A stretch of 64,000 bases of DNA from Paludibacter sp. (lineage in GTDB: Bacteria; Bacteroidota; Bacteroidia; Bacteroidales; Paludibacteraceae). A program made the translations under genes and the position numbers. The stretch is taken from positions 186,283 to 250,282 of the forward strand of contig JAFLKK010000001.1 in assembly GCA_019163375.1 (NCBI GenBank), in the 5' to 3' direction. Of this stretch, positions 25,276 through 35,492 are shown piece by piece (position 1 is the first letter of the stretch; the number at the start of each line of letters is the position of its first letter). The notes beneath the pieces are model-generated. The model was not told the DNA's origin and ran no database searches. It was given only the letters and a program-made list of their open reading frames with translations.

Positions 25276-26007
25276 ATGGCAAAATTTAGGATTTATCTTG
25301 TAGAGAATGATTTGAAATATGCCCGATTCTTACACCAAACTCTTTCTCAAAGTGCTGATTTTGATTTAGTAATACTTTCTAGTGGAAAGGATTGTTTGGA
25401 AATTCTGGATAAGAATCCCGATTTAATATGTATTGATTTTGCATTGACAGACATGAGTTATGATGAGTTGTTGCTAAGAATACAAGCGTTCGATCCGAAC
25501 CTGTCAGTGCTGGTGTTTAAGATAAAAGACGATGTAAACCTTATCATTGAGATATTAAAACTTGGAGATGCTGATTATATTCTTAGAAATGAAAATTTAC
25601 CAACTCTGCGAGATGATTATGTTACTGTGGTGAATGGTGATAACGGTTTAAAAGATGATGTTGAACATCAAGGAGAACCCACTCTTTCTACTATTCATAT
25701 TGAGCACTTTAATGCTAATAATGCCGATTCAAAAATAGAAAAAGAACTTAAAGCAATCATTGAACTGGCAGGTGTGCTGCACAATGAAAATAAAATATAT
25801 AGTACAGGCTCGAATCGTTTACATCATGCACCTGCTAATTTCATTGTTCAGTCGGAAAAAACGCTTCGGGAATATAGTATTGATGTAATTGTTTATTATT
25901 TAAATAAATACAATCAAAATGTTGTGAAGGTTGCCGAAAAACTTGACATAGGTAAATCAACCATTTACAACATGATTAAGAGTGGTGAAATAACTTTAAA
26001 TAAATGA
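25276..26007 (+). CDS. Atypical receiver-HTH protein
   Basis: A 243-residue protein. Residues 1-115 resemble a response-regulator receiver; the last 40 residues (VIVYYLNKYNQNVVKVAEKLDIGKSTIYNM) are a Fis/NtrC-type helix-turn-helix. There is no AAA+ domain between them, only a polar linker. The receiver is degenerate: the acidic cluster reads VEND (E10), D54 is kept in ICIDFALTDM, the switch Thr is replaced by Lys82, and the conserved Lys becomes Arg104. It may be regulated without normal phosphorylation. The start is MAKFRIYLVE at 25276, because the promoter overlaps the longer frame. It is first in an operon and overlaps the FIST gene by 4 bases. Confidence 0.8.
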   Translation: MAKFRIYLVENDLKYARFLHQTLSQSADFDLVILSSGKDCLEILDKNPDLICIDFALTDMSYDELLLRIQAFDPNLSVLVFKIKDDVNLIIEILKLGDADYILRNENLPTLRDDYVTVVNGDNGLKDDVEHQGEPTLSTIHIEHFNANNADSKIEKELKAIIELAGVLHNENKIYSTGSNRLHHAPANFIVQSEKTLREYSIDVIVYYLNKYNQNVVKVAEKLDIGKSTIYNMIKSGEITLNK

Positions 26008-27113
26008 ATATGAAAGCATTTTATTCTGTTTGCTTAGAAGAATTTGTTGAGAACCTAAAACAAATTGAGAATGAAGATGAGTTTAAGTCGGTACTGATTC
26101 TGATGACCGACGATGAGCAATTTAGTTCCGAACTTGTGGATCCAATTTTGCAATCATTTTCAAAATCGATTGTTGGTGGTGTTTTTTCGGAAATAATTGT
26201 GCGATGCGCCATTAAGTCAAACGGTGTTTTGTTGCTGCCATTGCCTTTCGATTTAAAGAGTCAGGTTTTTAGCTTCGATGACGAACATAATTATCTGTCG
26301 AAGTTTGAGAGCAACTACTCAGCTAACCTACCCGATAGTGGTAGTATTATTATATTTACCGACGCGTTTGTGAACGGTAAAAGCCAATTTATCGAGAGTT
26401 TATATGATTTTTTTGGTAATGAATTCAATTTTATTGGCGGAGGTAGTGGTACGAGCTCTTTTAAATCTTCAAAAAATGTTGTGCACAATAGTGGAATGCA
26501 TGCTAATGCAGCTGTCATAGGATTAACCGAAGAATGTTTTTCAATTGGTATTGCGCATGGTTGGAATCCGATAACCAAGCCGATGAAAGCTACTGAAGTT
26601 GAGCTCAATGAAATGAAGTCAATAAACTGGGAACCTGCATTTGATGTTTATAAACAGGAAGTTGAAGAACATTCAGGTCTTGTTTTTGATCAACATAATT
26701 TCTTCGAAATAGCAAAATCATATCCCATAGGATTAATAAAAATTGATGGTGAAACGGTGATTCGTGACCCATTTCGGGTAAAGGATAAAACCATACATTT
26801 TTTAGATTTAATTGATAGTGGGCAGTATTTTTCAATCATGCATGGTGATGTCGGGTCGTTGTTGGCTGCAGCTGGTGAGGCAAAGGATCAATGCATGACT
26901 AGTTTTGAAGGTGAAGGGGATAATGGCTACCTTTTCTGTATCGACTGTTTTTCACGTGGAAAATTTATGGCAGGTATGTTTGCCCAGGAATTAAAAGAAA
27001 TAAGCGGAGATCAAACCTTGTATGGTGCTCTTACATTTGGCGAAATTGCAAATATTGGCGATTCGTTTTTGGAAATATACAATAAAACGGTAATTGTTGC
27101 AAAATGGAAATGA
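26004..27113 (+). CDS. FIST-domain sensory protein
   Basis: A 369-residue cytosolic protein with the FIST N and C modules, proposed as small-ligand (amino-acid-like) sensors in signalling proteins. The N module (about 25-215) contains SIVGGVFSEIIV, SIIIFTDAFVNGKSQF, and the glycine-rich NFIGGGSGTSSFKSSKNVV. The C module (about 220-360) has FFEIAKSYPIGLI, GDVGSLLAAAGEAKDQC and GDNGYLFCIDCFSRGKFM. No output domain is fused, so it probably delivers its signal to the hybrid kinase encoded next, whose start overlaps its stop by 10 bases. Confidence 0.85.
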   Translation: MNMKAFYSVCLEEFVENLKQIENEDEFKSVLILMTDDEQFSSELVDPILQSFSKSIVGGVFSEIIVRCAIKSNGVLLLPLPFDLKSQVFSFDDEHNYLSKFESNYSANLPDSGSIIIFTDAFVNGKSQFIESLYDFFGNEFNFIGGGSGTSSFKSSKNVVHNSGMHANAAVIGLTEECFSIGIAHGWNPITKPMKATEVELNEMKSINWEPAFDVYKQEVEEHSGLVFDQHNFFEIAKSYPIGLIKIDGETVIRDPFRVKDKTIHFLDLIDSGQYFSIMHGDVGSLLAAAGEAKDQCMTSFEGEGDNGYLFCIDCFSRGKFMAGMFAQELKEISGDQTLYGALTFGEIANIGDSFLEIYNKTVIVAKWK

Positions 27114-30100
27114 TAAATAATTTAAAATCAGAGGCGCTTCTCGAATTGATATTTTTTGCAGGGTCAAAAGGTACCGAAGACGATGTGATTAATACTGTGT
27201 TGCCCGTCTATTTGCGCAAATTGAATTGTTTTATGGCTGGAGTCATCAAAATTGAGAAATCAGGATTGACGAATAAGCTGATACTCCCGTTTGCGTTTAA
27301 AAATAATGATCTGCTGGAATATCTCAGGGGATATATTCAGCGCTCTGATAAAAATAAAGAAAGAGGTTGCTGTGAAATAGTTCAGGGCGACAACTATTTT
27401 TATATCTATTGTTTGGCCGATTATGGCTACTTAATTTTGGGTAGAAAAAATCCGTTTAGTTTTCTGTTTAAAAACGAATTTCGGAATATCGTTGAATTTC
27501 TGGGCAAAGTTATTACTCAAGCTGTTGATGATGAACTCAGACGAATAGCTGAAAACAAGTTGACCGAGGAGCGCCGGCTTTTGAGAACTATTATTGATAA
27601 TATCCCCATTAGCATTTACGCAAAAGACCTACAGTATAAAAAAACATTAGCAAATAAGCTAGAACTGAAACATCTGGGGCTCGAATCCGAACAGGATGTG
27701 TTGGGTAAAACTGATTTTGATATTTATGACGAAAGTGTAGCTTCTAATACTTTGTTGGAAGATCAGCAGGTTATTAACGAAGGACACTCTATCTTGGGAG
27801 AACTTAAACCGATGGGAGATGATAGTTGGGCCCTGATCTCCAAATTGCCATTAAAGAATGAAAATGAGCAAATTGTGGGTATGGTCGGTATCAGTATTGA
27901 TTATACCGAACGGAAAAAAACGCAGGAGCAACTCTCTATATTTTTAAATTTGTTTGATAATATTTCGGATGCTGTACAGGTTATCACGGAAGAAGGTCAA
28001 CTTTTTTATTTAAATAAAGTTGCAGGTGAAGTGCTGGGAATTGATCCCGCTCATGTTGGTGAATTTTATGTTACCGATTATCTCAACCATTTTCCAACAA
28101 TGCAAGATTGGCATAAACATGTTGAGGAATTAAAAGGTGAGGATCACCTGACGATTGAAAGGGTCTACATGAATATCGTTACTAAGGCCGAAATTCCGGT
28201 GGAAGTAACCGTAAAGTACATATTTTTAAATGGCAAAGGGTTTATAGTTGCGAATTCGAGAGATATAACCGACCGGAAACGAAACGAAAATGAATTACGT
28301 GCAAGTGAAGAACGCAAAGCCTCGTTGATATCAAGTATCAGCGATTTGGTTTTTGTATTGGACAATGATTTACGATTTGTAGAATACCACATTCCCTCGG
28401 GTGCAACTGTATTTTTTAACCTGGAGAAATACCTTGGAAAGAAAGTCCCTGACATGGATATCCCTCAGCCATCGAAAGCAAAGATTGAGGTGGTTTTGAG
28501 TTACTGCATACAGAATAAGAGTTTTAGTAAAGCCGAGATATATTTCGATACCCCCAATGGACGGTTGTGGTACGATCTACACGCCACCATTTTAAAAGGG
28601 CAGGATGGATTGACAGATGGCGTTACCTGCGTGGCCCGCGACATAACTTATCGGAAGCAAAGGGAAGAAGTGATTAGGCAACAGCTAAAATTGCAAGATA
28701 TATTGATTAAAATATCCAGTACCTATATAAATATTGAATTAGATAAGGTAGAAGCCACAATTCAAAATTCATTACAGGAACTGGCCGAATTTGTAGGTGC
28801 CGATAGAGCCTATATTTTTGATTATGATTTTAATAACGAAACAACTTCGAATACCTACGAGTGGTGTGCCGATGGCGTTGAACCCGAGATTGAGCAGTTA
28901 CAAAATGTTTCGTTGGATAGGCTTACCAACTTTCTGAGAAAACATCTGAAAGGGGAGGAGTTCTATGTTTCCGATGTGAGTAAATTGGACAGTAATTGCA
29001 GTGGTATAAAAGAGATACTTGAAGCGCAATCGCTTAAAAGTGTTATTTCTATTCCAATGAATAATGGGGATGAACTGTTAGGATTTATCGGTTTTGATTC
29101 CATCAAGCAGGTGCATTCTTATACGGATAAGGAAAAAACCTTACTTGAAGTTTTCTCTCAAATGCTTGTGAATGTGATTGAACGGAAACGGCATGATGGG
29201 CTTTTGGTTCGACAGGAAGAAAAATATCGGAATATTATTACCAACATGAACTTAGGAATAATCGAAGTGGATGAAGAAGAAAATATACTTTATGCCAACC
29301 AAAGTTTTTGTGATATTTCAGGGTATAATCAGGATGAAATAAAAAAATTAAAAGCAACCCGTTTTTTGCATTCGTCCGAAGATGAACTTGTATTGCGCGA
29401 AAAGAATAAATTAAGAGGAAATGGTGTTTCAAGCGGTTATGAGCTAGCTGTGAAAAACAAGCAGGGAGAGCCTCGTTGGTGGTTTGTGAGCGATGCGCCT
29501 AATTATAATGATAAAAATGAACACATTGGCTCAATAGGGATTCATTTGGATATCACCGATCATAAAAAATTGGAAAAAGAACTTGAGCAGGCCATTATAG
29601 TTGCCGAAGAAGCTTCGAAAGCCAAAGAAGTATTTCTGGCCAATATGAGTCATGAAATAAGAACTCCGCTCAATGTTATCACAGGTATGATTCGTGAATT
29701 GGGTAAAGATAACCTTTCGGAAAAACAACGAAAATATGTATCTCACTCCGAAACTGCTGTGTATCATTTGCTTACTATTGTGAATAACATATTGGATATG
29801 TCTAAAATTGAGGCAGGCGAATTTAAACTGGAGAATAAAGATTTTAGTATTTCGTCGGTTGCTTCGGATGTGATGAGTATTCTCTACTCAAAAGCTCATG
29901 AAAAAGGTCTTGAACTTAGAATTGTAGAATCACCTGAAATTAAAAAATCGTTGGTTGGCGATGCTGGACGTTTACGACAGATTTTTATAAACCTTATGGG
30001 TAATTCGCTGAAATTTACCGAGCGGGGTTTTGTGGAGCTTAAAATATCTGCTGTTAGTACCACTAACGACAATCAACGGTTATTGTTCGAAATAAACGAT

Positions 30101-31102
30101 TCGGGAATAGGAATGAGTGAACCGTTTATGAAAAAACTATTCGACAAATTTTCGCAAGAAGAAGGAGCGGCCAACAGGAGATTCGAAGGAACAGGTTTAG
30201 GAATGAGTATCACCAGAGAACTGGTGCAGTTGATGGACTCCGATATTGTTGCTAAAAGCCAGAAAGGTATCGGAACTCAGATTTCATTTGAGGTAGATTT
30301 CCCTATTGGATCACAGAGTAGCCTTGTTGCTAAAACAGATAAAGCTTCTAAAAATTGTTTTGAAGGTACCCGTGTTCTGCTTGTCGAAGATAACGAGATG
30401 AATCGTTTTATTGCCATTCAGAGTCTGAATTTTGTGGGTTGCATTGTAACAGAAGCCGAAAATGGTTTGGTTGCAATTGATAAATTAAAAGCAGCAAACT
30501 TTGATGTTGTGTTGATGGACATTCAAATGCCAGTGATGGATGGAGTGGAGGCTACAAAGTTTATTCGTAGTAAGCTAAGCAAAGAGATACCGATAATTGC
30601 ACTTACAGCAAATGCATTTAAACATGACATCGATTTATATTTGTCTGTAGGGATGAACGATTATCTTATAAAACCATACCGCGAGGATGATTTGTACAGT
30701 AAAATTGGAATGTTTAAAAATTATAATATGGTTGTAGAACAGAAACAAATTTCAACAGAAGAAAAACCACTCTACAGCTTAGCTCAGCTGCAGGAAATAG
30801 GAAAAGATGATAAGGGCTTTGTTGATAGCATGTTGCGTATGTTTGTCAATGTTGCAAGTCAGGGAATAATTCAGTTTAAAGAATATCAGGCTAGCAATGA
30901 CATCGAGAGCATACGGAAGCTAGCGCATAAGATTAAACCGAATATTCAGATTCTTGAAATTGCGGCTATATCCGACAAGATACTTCTAATCGAAAAATTC
31001 GGGCTTGAAGAAAGGCCTGATTTAGATTTGAATACCTTGATTGAGGAGGTTACCGTAGTTTTGCAAAGTGTGATAGACGAGATTAACACTAGGATGACCT
31101 GA
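27104..31102 (+). CDS. Giant cytosolic hybrid histidine kinase (GAF-like/PAS/GAF/PAS-HK-REC-Hpt)
   Basis: A 1332-residue kinase without transmembrane helices. Order: N-terminal GAF-like region (1-145); PAS modules ending in YTERKK near 270, DITDRKR near 395 and RDITYRK near 520; a GAF domain (about 540-690, VGADRAYIFDYD); another PAS ending LDITDHKK near 825; HisKA with H850 in MSHEIRTPLN; an ATPase domain (INLMGNSLKFTE, DSGIGMS, GTGLGMSI); a receiver with D1139 in LMDIQMPVMDG; and a C-terminal Hpt-like domain with H1275 in LAHKIKPN. All phosphorelay residues are present. It overlaps the FIST gene, suggesting that FIST input feeds this kinase. M1 or M3 could be the start. Confidence 0.9.
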   Translation: MEMINNLKSEALLELIFFAGSKGTEDDVINTVLPVYLRKLNCFMAGVIKIEKSGLTNKLILPFAFKNNDLLEYLRGYIQRSDKNKERGCCEIVQGDNYFYIYCLADYGYLILGRKNPFSFLFKNEFRNIVEFLGKVITQAVDDELRRIAENKLTEERRLLRTIIDNIPISIYAKDLQYKKTLANKLELKHLGLESEQDVLGKTDFDIYDESVASNTLLEDQQVINEGHSILGELKPMGDDSWALISKLPLKNENEQIVGMVGISIDYTERKKTQEQLSIFLNLFDNISDAVQVITEEGQLFYLNKVAGEVLGIDPAHVGEFYVTDYLNHFPTMQDWHKHVEELKGEDHLTIERVYMNIVTKAEIPVEVTVKYIFLNGKGFIVANSRDITDRKRNENELRASEERKASLISSISDLVFVLDNDLRFVEYHIPSGATVFFNLEKYLGKKVPDMDIPQPSKAKIEVVLSYCIQNKSFSKAEIYFDTPNGRLWYDLHATILKGQDGLTDGVTCVARDITYRKQREEVIRQQLKLQDILIKISSTYINIELDKVEATIQNSLQELAEFVGADRAYIFDYDFNNETTSNTYEWCADGVEPEIEQLQNVSLDRLTNFLRKHLKGEEFYVSDVSKLDSNCSGIKEILEAQSLKSVISIPMNNGDELLGFIGFDSIKQVHSYTDKEKTLLEVFSQMLVNVIERKRHDGLLVRQEEKYRNIITNMNLGIIEVDEEENILYANQSFCDISGYNQDEIKKLKATRFLHSSEDELVLREKNKLRGNGVSSGYELAVKNKQGEPRWWFVSDAPNYNDKNEHIGSIGIHLDITDHKKLEKELEQAIIVAEEASKAKEVFLANMSHEIRTPLNVITGMIRELGKDNLSEKQRKYVSHSETAVYHLLTIVNNILDMSKIEAGEFKLENKDFSISSVASDVMSILYSKAHEKGLELRIVESPEIKKSLVGDAGRLRQIFINLMGNSLKFTERGFVELKISAVSTTNDNQRLLFEINDSGIGMSEPFMKKLFDKFSQEEGAANRRFEGTGLGMSITRELVQLMDSDIVAKSQKGIGTQISFEVDFPIGSQSSLVAKTDKASKNCFEGTRVLLVEDNEMNRFIAIQSLNFVGCIVTEAENGLVAIDKLKAANFDVVLMDIQMPVMDGVEATKFIRSKLSKEIPIIALTANAFKHDIDLYLSVGMNDYLIKPYREDDLYSKIGMFKNYNMVVEQKQISTEEKPLYSLAQLQEIGKDDKGFVDSMLRMFVNVASQGIIQFKEYQASNDIESIRKLAHKIKPNIQILEIAAISDKILLIEKFGLEERPDLDLNTLIEEVTVVLQSVIDEINTRMT

Positions 31103-31219
31103 TAAAAATCATCGTTTTGTCCGCGAAACAGATAGTTCTTGTATGCTAAAGTAGCTGTTGTGCTTTAGTCACTTCAATTGTAAATTGGAATAACTCTTAA
31201 AATTGCTAAACGAAGGAGT

Positions 31220-34200
31220 ATGATAAATGAGCTTTTAAATCAACAAGACAGCATAAAAAACAATGCCGTTTTTTTTAAGACTAAAAATATTATTGCAATA
31301 AGTATTTTGATACTGTTTATTGTTTTTGGTGCTTTTTATGTTCGATATACCTGGGTGGAGAGTAAGAATAGAACGACGAAAAATGTTCTTAAAGAAGCTC
31401 ATGCCATTGAAGTGTCGTTGAATGGAGAGGCATTATCGCAATTACGTGGTGTGCCGTCCGACAACAATACGCAGACCTATAAAGATATGAAAACTAAATT
31501 GATGGCTTTGGTAAATATATACCATGAAGCCCGATTTATTTACTTCTATACTAAGGTGGATGGCAAATTGTTTTTTATGGTCGATTCCGAACCCACTCAA
31601 TCGAAAGATTGCTCACCGGCAGGACAAGAGTATACAGAGGAAGATCCCGAGGTACGTATTCCTTTCGAATCGGGTAAACCACTTATTACCAAACCTGCAA
31701 CCGATCGTTGGGGTACTTGGGTAAGTGTTTTGGTGCCTATGAAAAACTCCGAAACAGGGGAGGTGGTTGCGGTACTTGGTATTGATTACCCTGCCGATAA
31801 ATGGCTAAATGAAGCAAAACGTGCTGTGGCAGAGAGCTCTGTTATTGTTATTGCATTTCTTTTACTTTTGATGGCGATGTACATTATTTTGAAGAAAAAT
31901 TCAAGTCTCAATATTCATAATCTGGAACGAGAGATTGCAGATAAACATATGCTTGCACTTGTTGCGGCAGCCGATCAGATTGACGATGTAATTGCTGTAA
32001 AAGATCTGGATTTGAGAGTTATTTCCGGAAATAAGGCTTTTGTAGATGTTGCAGGTAAGTCATCTATGTCAGATTTGATAGGAAAAACAGATGCGGAAAT
32101 ATATGGAATTTCGCCCGATATTGAACCTGTCAAGACCTATATGGGTGACGAACGTCATGCGCAGACATTGAGTGCGGGCGATTACATTCTCAGAGAAGAA
32201 AATCTGATATTGCCCGATGGACAAATTAGAATTATATTGACAAAAAAATTTCCAGTGTACAATGCAAATAATAAATTGATTTTTACCGGAAGTATCTCGC
32301 GCGATATCACCGAGCGGAAAAAGGCCGAAGTAGATCTTAAAAATTCGAAAGAACTTGCTGAGGCCGCAAGTGTTGCCAAATCGGATTTTTTGTCCAATAT
32401 GAGTCATGAAATTCGTACTCCTCTCAATGGGGTGATTGGATTTACTGAGTTGCTTAGAAGTACTCCTCTCAATAATACTCAAAAAGAGTACCTTGAAAAT
32501 GCAATTGTATCGGCCAATTCTTTGTTGGGTGTTATTAGTGATATTCTGGACTTTTCTAAAATTGAGGCAGGTAAGCTAGATCTGGAGCTCGTAAAAACGG
32601 ATATGGTACAGTTGATGGAAAGTGCAACTGATATCATCAAAGTTCATGCGGCGAATAAAAAAATTGAGTTACTTTTGAGTATTCAGCCGGATATGCCTCG
32701 TTTTGCACTGGTAGACCCAATTCGACTAAAACAAATATTGGTCAATTTGATGAGTAATGCCGTGAAATTTACGCACCATGGAGAAGTGGAATTGAGATTG
32801 TCTTTCGAAAAGAAAGATGAAAAGACCGGATTTTTCACTCTTGCTGTTCGCGATACGGGAATTGGAGTGAAAGATACGGATAGAGATAAGCTTTTCAAAG
32901 CCTTCTCGCAAGCCGATACATCTACCACTCGTCGTTATGGTGGTACAGGTTTGGGATTGATTATTTCCAATTCTCTTGCTCATAAAATGGGAAGTCGCAT
33001 TCAGTTCGAAAGTGAGTTTGGCAAGGGGTCTAAGTTCTTCTTCACAGTCGAAACGTCGTACGAAACGGCTGAAGATGCGAATCTTAAACAATCAAAGTCA
33101 ATCAAACGAGTCCTTGTTATTGATGATAATGCCAATAACCGAATGATTCTTGAACATACTTTCAAACATTGGGGAATTGACTTTGTAGGTTGTGATGGCG
33201 GGCTTGCTGCTATTGAGATTTTGAATACCGCCGAACGTTTCGATTTGATAATTGTTGACTATCACATGCCGGATATTGATGGGGTTGAAACGATAAGACG
33301 TGTCAGGCAGGATAGCCGTTTTTCTCCGGAAAAACAAGCTGTTATCATGTTGCACAGCTCGTCCGACGATATCGCGATACACGATGCTGCAAGGGATCTT
33401 AATATCCAGTTTTCGCTTACAAAACCGGTTAAGTCGGATGAACTCTATTGTTTTTTGCAAAATATTGAGTCGCAACCCGAGGTTGACACTAACGTTACAA
33501 ATTCACAAACTGCAGCTCAAATGGTTGATATACTTCCTCAGCTAACTTCCGAGATTAAAATTTTGATTGCTGAAGATAACAAGATGAATATGATTGTTAT
33601 CAGCAAAATGTTGAAGAATATACTTCCTAATGTGAAATTGTTCGAAGCCGGAAATGGTGAAGAAGCATTGTCTGCATTGAATGATATCGTACCTGACTTG
33701 GTGCTTATGGATGTGCAGATGCCGGTGATGGATGGAGTGGAAGCCACGAAAAGAATTAGAGCGAATACTGTTCATCCAGCTGCAAAAGTACTTGTAGTAG
33801 CGTTAACCGCCGGTGTTTCGAAAGAAGAAAAGGATAATTGTTACAATGCAGGCATGAATTATTTCTTGTCGAAACCTATTGATAAAGATTTACTTTATGA
33901 GATGATTGTAAAATATCTTGATGGTACAATAACGCTGAATGAAAATTTGGAAAGCAAAGAGGCGGTTGGAATAATTCATTTTGATAGGGATAAAATGAAT
34001 TCAAAATTTGGAAACGATGAAGATGTGTTGAAAAGTTTACTCGCAGAGTCTGTAATCGAGTTTCCTAAATATCTTGATGAAATACAACGAGCCATTTCGG
34101 CAGACGACAAACCACAAATAAAAGCGACTGCTCATACATTAAAAGGAAGCGCCTACAATATGGAGTTTATGCAACTTGGCAACTTAGCCCTCGAAGTGGA

Positions 34201-34288
34201 ACAGAATGCTGATAACCATGAACTGCTTAAAATATTGGCAACGAATTTGATAATTGAATGGGCTGTTGTTCTTGCACTTATTTCGTAG
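31220..34288 (+). CDS. Membrane hybrid histidine kinase (Cache-like-PAS-HK-REC-REC-Hpt)
   Basis: A 1022-residue inner-membrane kinase. TM1 (about 24-45) and TM2 (about 207-226) bracket a periplasmic Cache/PDC-like sensor (FYTKVDGKLFFMVDSEP, GTWVSVLVPMKN, GIDYPAD). A PAS domain ends DITERKKAE near 375. HisKA carries H396, and the ATPase domain has VNLMSNAVKFT and GTGLGLIIS. Two receivers follow (D680 in IVDYHMPDIDG and D831 in LMDVQMPVMDG), then an Hpt domain with H972 in AHTLKGSA. AAGGAG 6 bases before the ATG at 31220 is a strong Shine-Dalgarno, unusual here. It follows the first kinase after 117 bases. Confidence 0.92.
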   Translation: MINELLNQQDSIKNNAVFFKTKNIIAISILILFIVFGAFYVRYTWVESKNRTTKNVLKEAHAIEVSLNGEALSQLRGVPSDNNTQTYKDMKTKLMALVNIYHEARFIYFYTKVDGKLFFMVDSEPTQSKDCSPAGQEYTEEDPEVRIPFESGKPLITKPATDRWGTWVSVLVPMKNSETGEVVAVLGIDYPADKWLNEAKRAVAESSVIVIAFLLLLMAMYIILKKNSSLNIHNLEREIADKHMLALVAAADQIDDVIAVKDLDLRVISGNKAFVDVAGKSSMSDLIGKTDAEIYGISPDIEPVKTYMGDERHAQTLSAGDYILREENLILPDGQIRIILTKKFPVYNANNKLIFTGSISRDITERKKAEVDLKNSKELAEAASVAKSDFLSNMSHEIRTPLNGVIGFTELLRSTPLNNTQKEYLENAIVSANSLLGVISDILDFSKIEAGKLDLELVKTDMVQLMESATDIIKVHAANKKIELLLSIQPDMPRFALVDPIRLKQILVNLMSNAVKFTHHGEVELRLSFEKKDEKTGFFTLAVRDTGIGVKDTDRDKLFKAFSQADTSTTRRYGGTGLGLIISNSLAHKMGSRIQFESEFGKGSKFFFTVETSYETAEDANLKQSKSIKRVLVIDDNANNRMILEHTFKHWGIDFVGCDGGLAAIEILNTAERFDLIIVDYHMPDIDGVETIRRVRQDSRFSPEKQAVIMLHSSSDDIAIHDAARDLNIQFSLTKPVKSDELYCFLQNIESQPEVDTNVTNSQTAAQMVDILPQLTSEIKILIAEDNKMNMIVISKMLKNILPNVKLFEAGNGEEALSALNDIVPDLVLMDVQMPVMDGVEATKRIRANTVHPAAKVLVVALTAGVSKEEKDNCYNAGMNYFLSKPIDKDLLYEMIVKYLDGTITLNENLESKEAVGIIHFDRDKMNSKFGNDEDVLKSLLAESVIEFPKYLDEIQRAISADDKPQIKATAHTLKGSAYNMEFMQLGNLALEVEQNADNHELLKILATNLIIEWAVVLALIS

Positions 34289-34307
34289 ACTGATTCACAA
34301 TCCATTT

Positions 34308-34359
34308 ATGATAACAAATAAGGCTTTCACTGTTCGGTGAAAGCCTTATTTGTTATCAT
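34308..34359. terminator. Perfect 23-bp bidirectional terminator hairpin
   Basis: The arms at 34308-34330 and 34337-34359 are exact complements around a 6-base loop. The stem has TTATTTGTTAT on its 3' side in both directions. It lies between the convergent kinase and sugar-transferase genes. Confidence 0.85.
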
Positions 34360-34426
34360 GATAAACTCGATAACCCGATAAGTTTTTATTGCTATACTAA
34401 CTGTACCTTTAAAATATCAATACATT

Positions 34427-35470
34427 TTAAAGGTTTTTAGGTCGAAAAAGAATAGGGATTGTTCTCAATAAAATTTTAAGATCGAACCAAAATGAATAGT
34501 TCTCGGCGTATTCCACATCGAGTTGTTTACGTTCTTCTATCGTCATTTGTTTAGCTCTGCTCCGTTTCGTTACCTGCCATAGTCCTGTGATTCCGGCAGG
34601 GGCAAAGAATCGCTCAGCCCATTGGTCGGTAGTAAACTCTTCGGCTTCGAACAACGATAATGGTCGGTTGCCTACAATAGACATATCGCCTTTCAGTACA
34701 TTTATAAATTGAGGTAATTCATCGATATTCGTTTTTCTTAGGAATTTACCGAACTTGGTGATTCGTGGATCATTAATCTCAACCGGTTGATAGTTGCCGA
34801 ATTTTTCCGAATCGGTTTGCCAACTGTCCAACATTTTTGTGAATCGGCTCTTTTTTGCTTTCGCTTCTCCTTTGTTGTCAGAACCTTTATACATGCTTCT
34901 GAACTTTAAAAATCCAAAAACACAATATCCTGTACCTACACGTGGTGAGGCATAAAATGGACTACCGCTGGAGCCAATAAGTATTAAAATGATAATAATT
35001 AAAAAAAACGGAGCTAAAATCAACAACATCAAACTGGAAAACACAATGTCAAATGCTCTTTTCCAGATGGGGAGTTTAAAAGACTGAAGATTATCTTTCT
35101 TTTTCTTGGTTAATGTCTCGTAATTATCTCTTATAAATTCGTAGCGCTGTATAATATTCGCAGTATCGGAATCAAAATCGAACACATCATTCGCACCGCT
35201 TTTAATATAATCTATTCCAAAGTTATGTGCATTTTGTTTTATGATGAATAAGATGACTTTGTGTTTTTTAAGACTCTCTTTTAGGTTCTTGACAACCATT
35301 AAGTCGTTCCGATTGGTGGATACTTCATAAATAACCAAATCGAGGTTTTCAATTGACTTTACTACATTTAATGTCTGAGTCGTAACCGATAGACTTTCGA
35401 TAGTACTTTCTTTAGTTAGTCTTTCTATTAAATCGATATTGTCTCCAATGTATATTGCTTTAATTCCCAT
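34427..35470 (-). CDS. Sugar-1-phosphate transferase with receiver-like N-terminus
   Basis: A 347-residue protein. Residues 120-347 are a bacterial sugar transferase (polyprenyl-phosphate glycosyl-1-phosphate transferase) that starts repeat-unit synthesis. Motifs are LPIWKRAFDIVFSSL, one membrane hairpin (about 140-160), FLKFRSMY, DPRITKFGKFLRKTNIDELPQ with the catalytic Asp-Glu pair, GNRPLS and GITGLWQV. Residues 1-110 have receiver-like alternation (IKAIYIGDN, LDLVIYEVS, KVILFIIKQ, SGANDVFDFD). E49 sits at the phosphoacceptor position and Lys at the switch position, so it is probably an unphosphorylatable pseudo-receiver. It is last in the minus-strand signalling operon. The polysaccharide operon at 0.9-8.7 kb lacks such an enzyme. 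Confidence 0.87.
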   Translation of the reverse strand: MGIKAIYIGDNIDLIERLTKESTIESLSVTTQTLNVVKSIENLDLVIYEVSTNRNDLMVVKNLKESLKKHKVILFIIKQNAHNFGIDYIKSGANDVFDFDSDTANIIQRYEFIRDNYETLTKKKKDNLQSFKLPIWKRAFDIVFSSLMLLILAPFFLIIIILILIGSSGSPFYASPRVGTGYCVFGFLKFRSMYKGSDNKGEAKAKKSRFTKMLDSWQTDSEKFGNYQPVEINDPRITKFGKFLRKTNIDELPQFINVLKGDMSIVGNRPLSLFEAEEFTTDQWAERFFAPAGITGLWQVTKRSRAKQMTIEERKQLDVEYAENYSFWFDLKILLRTIPILFRPKNL

Positions 35471-35492
35471 CTGATTAGATTTTTAGATTCAT

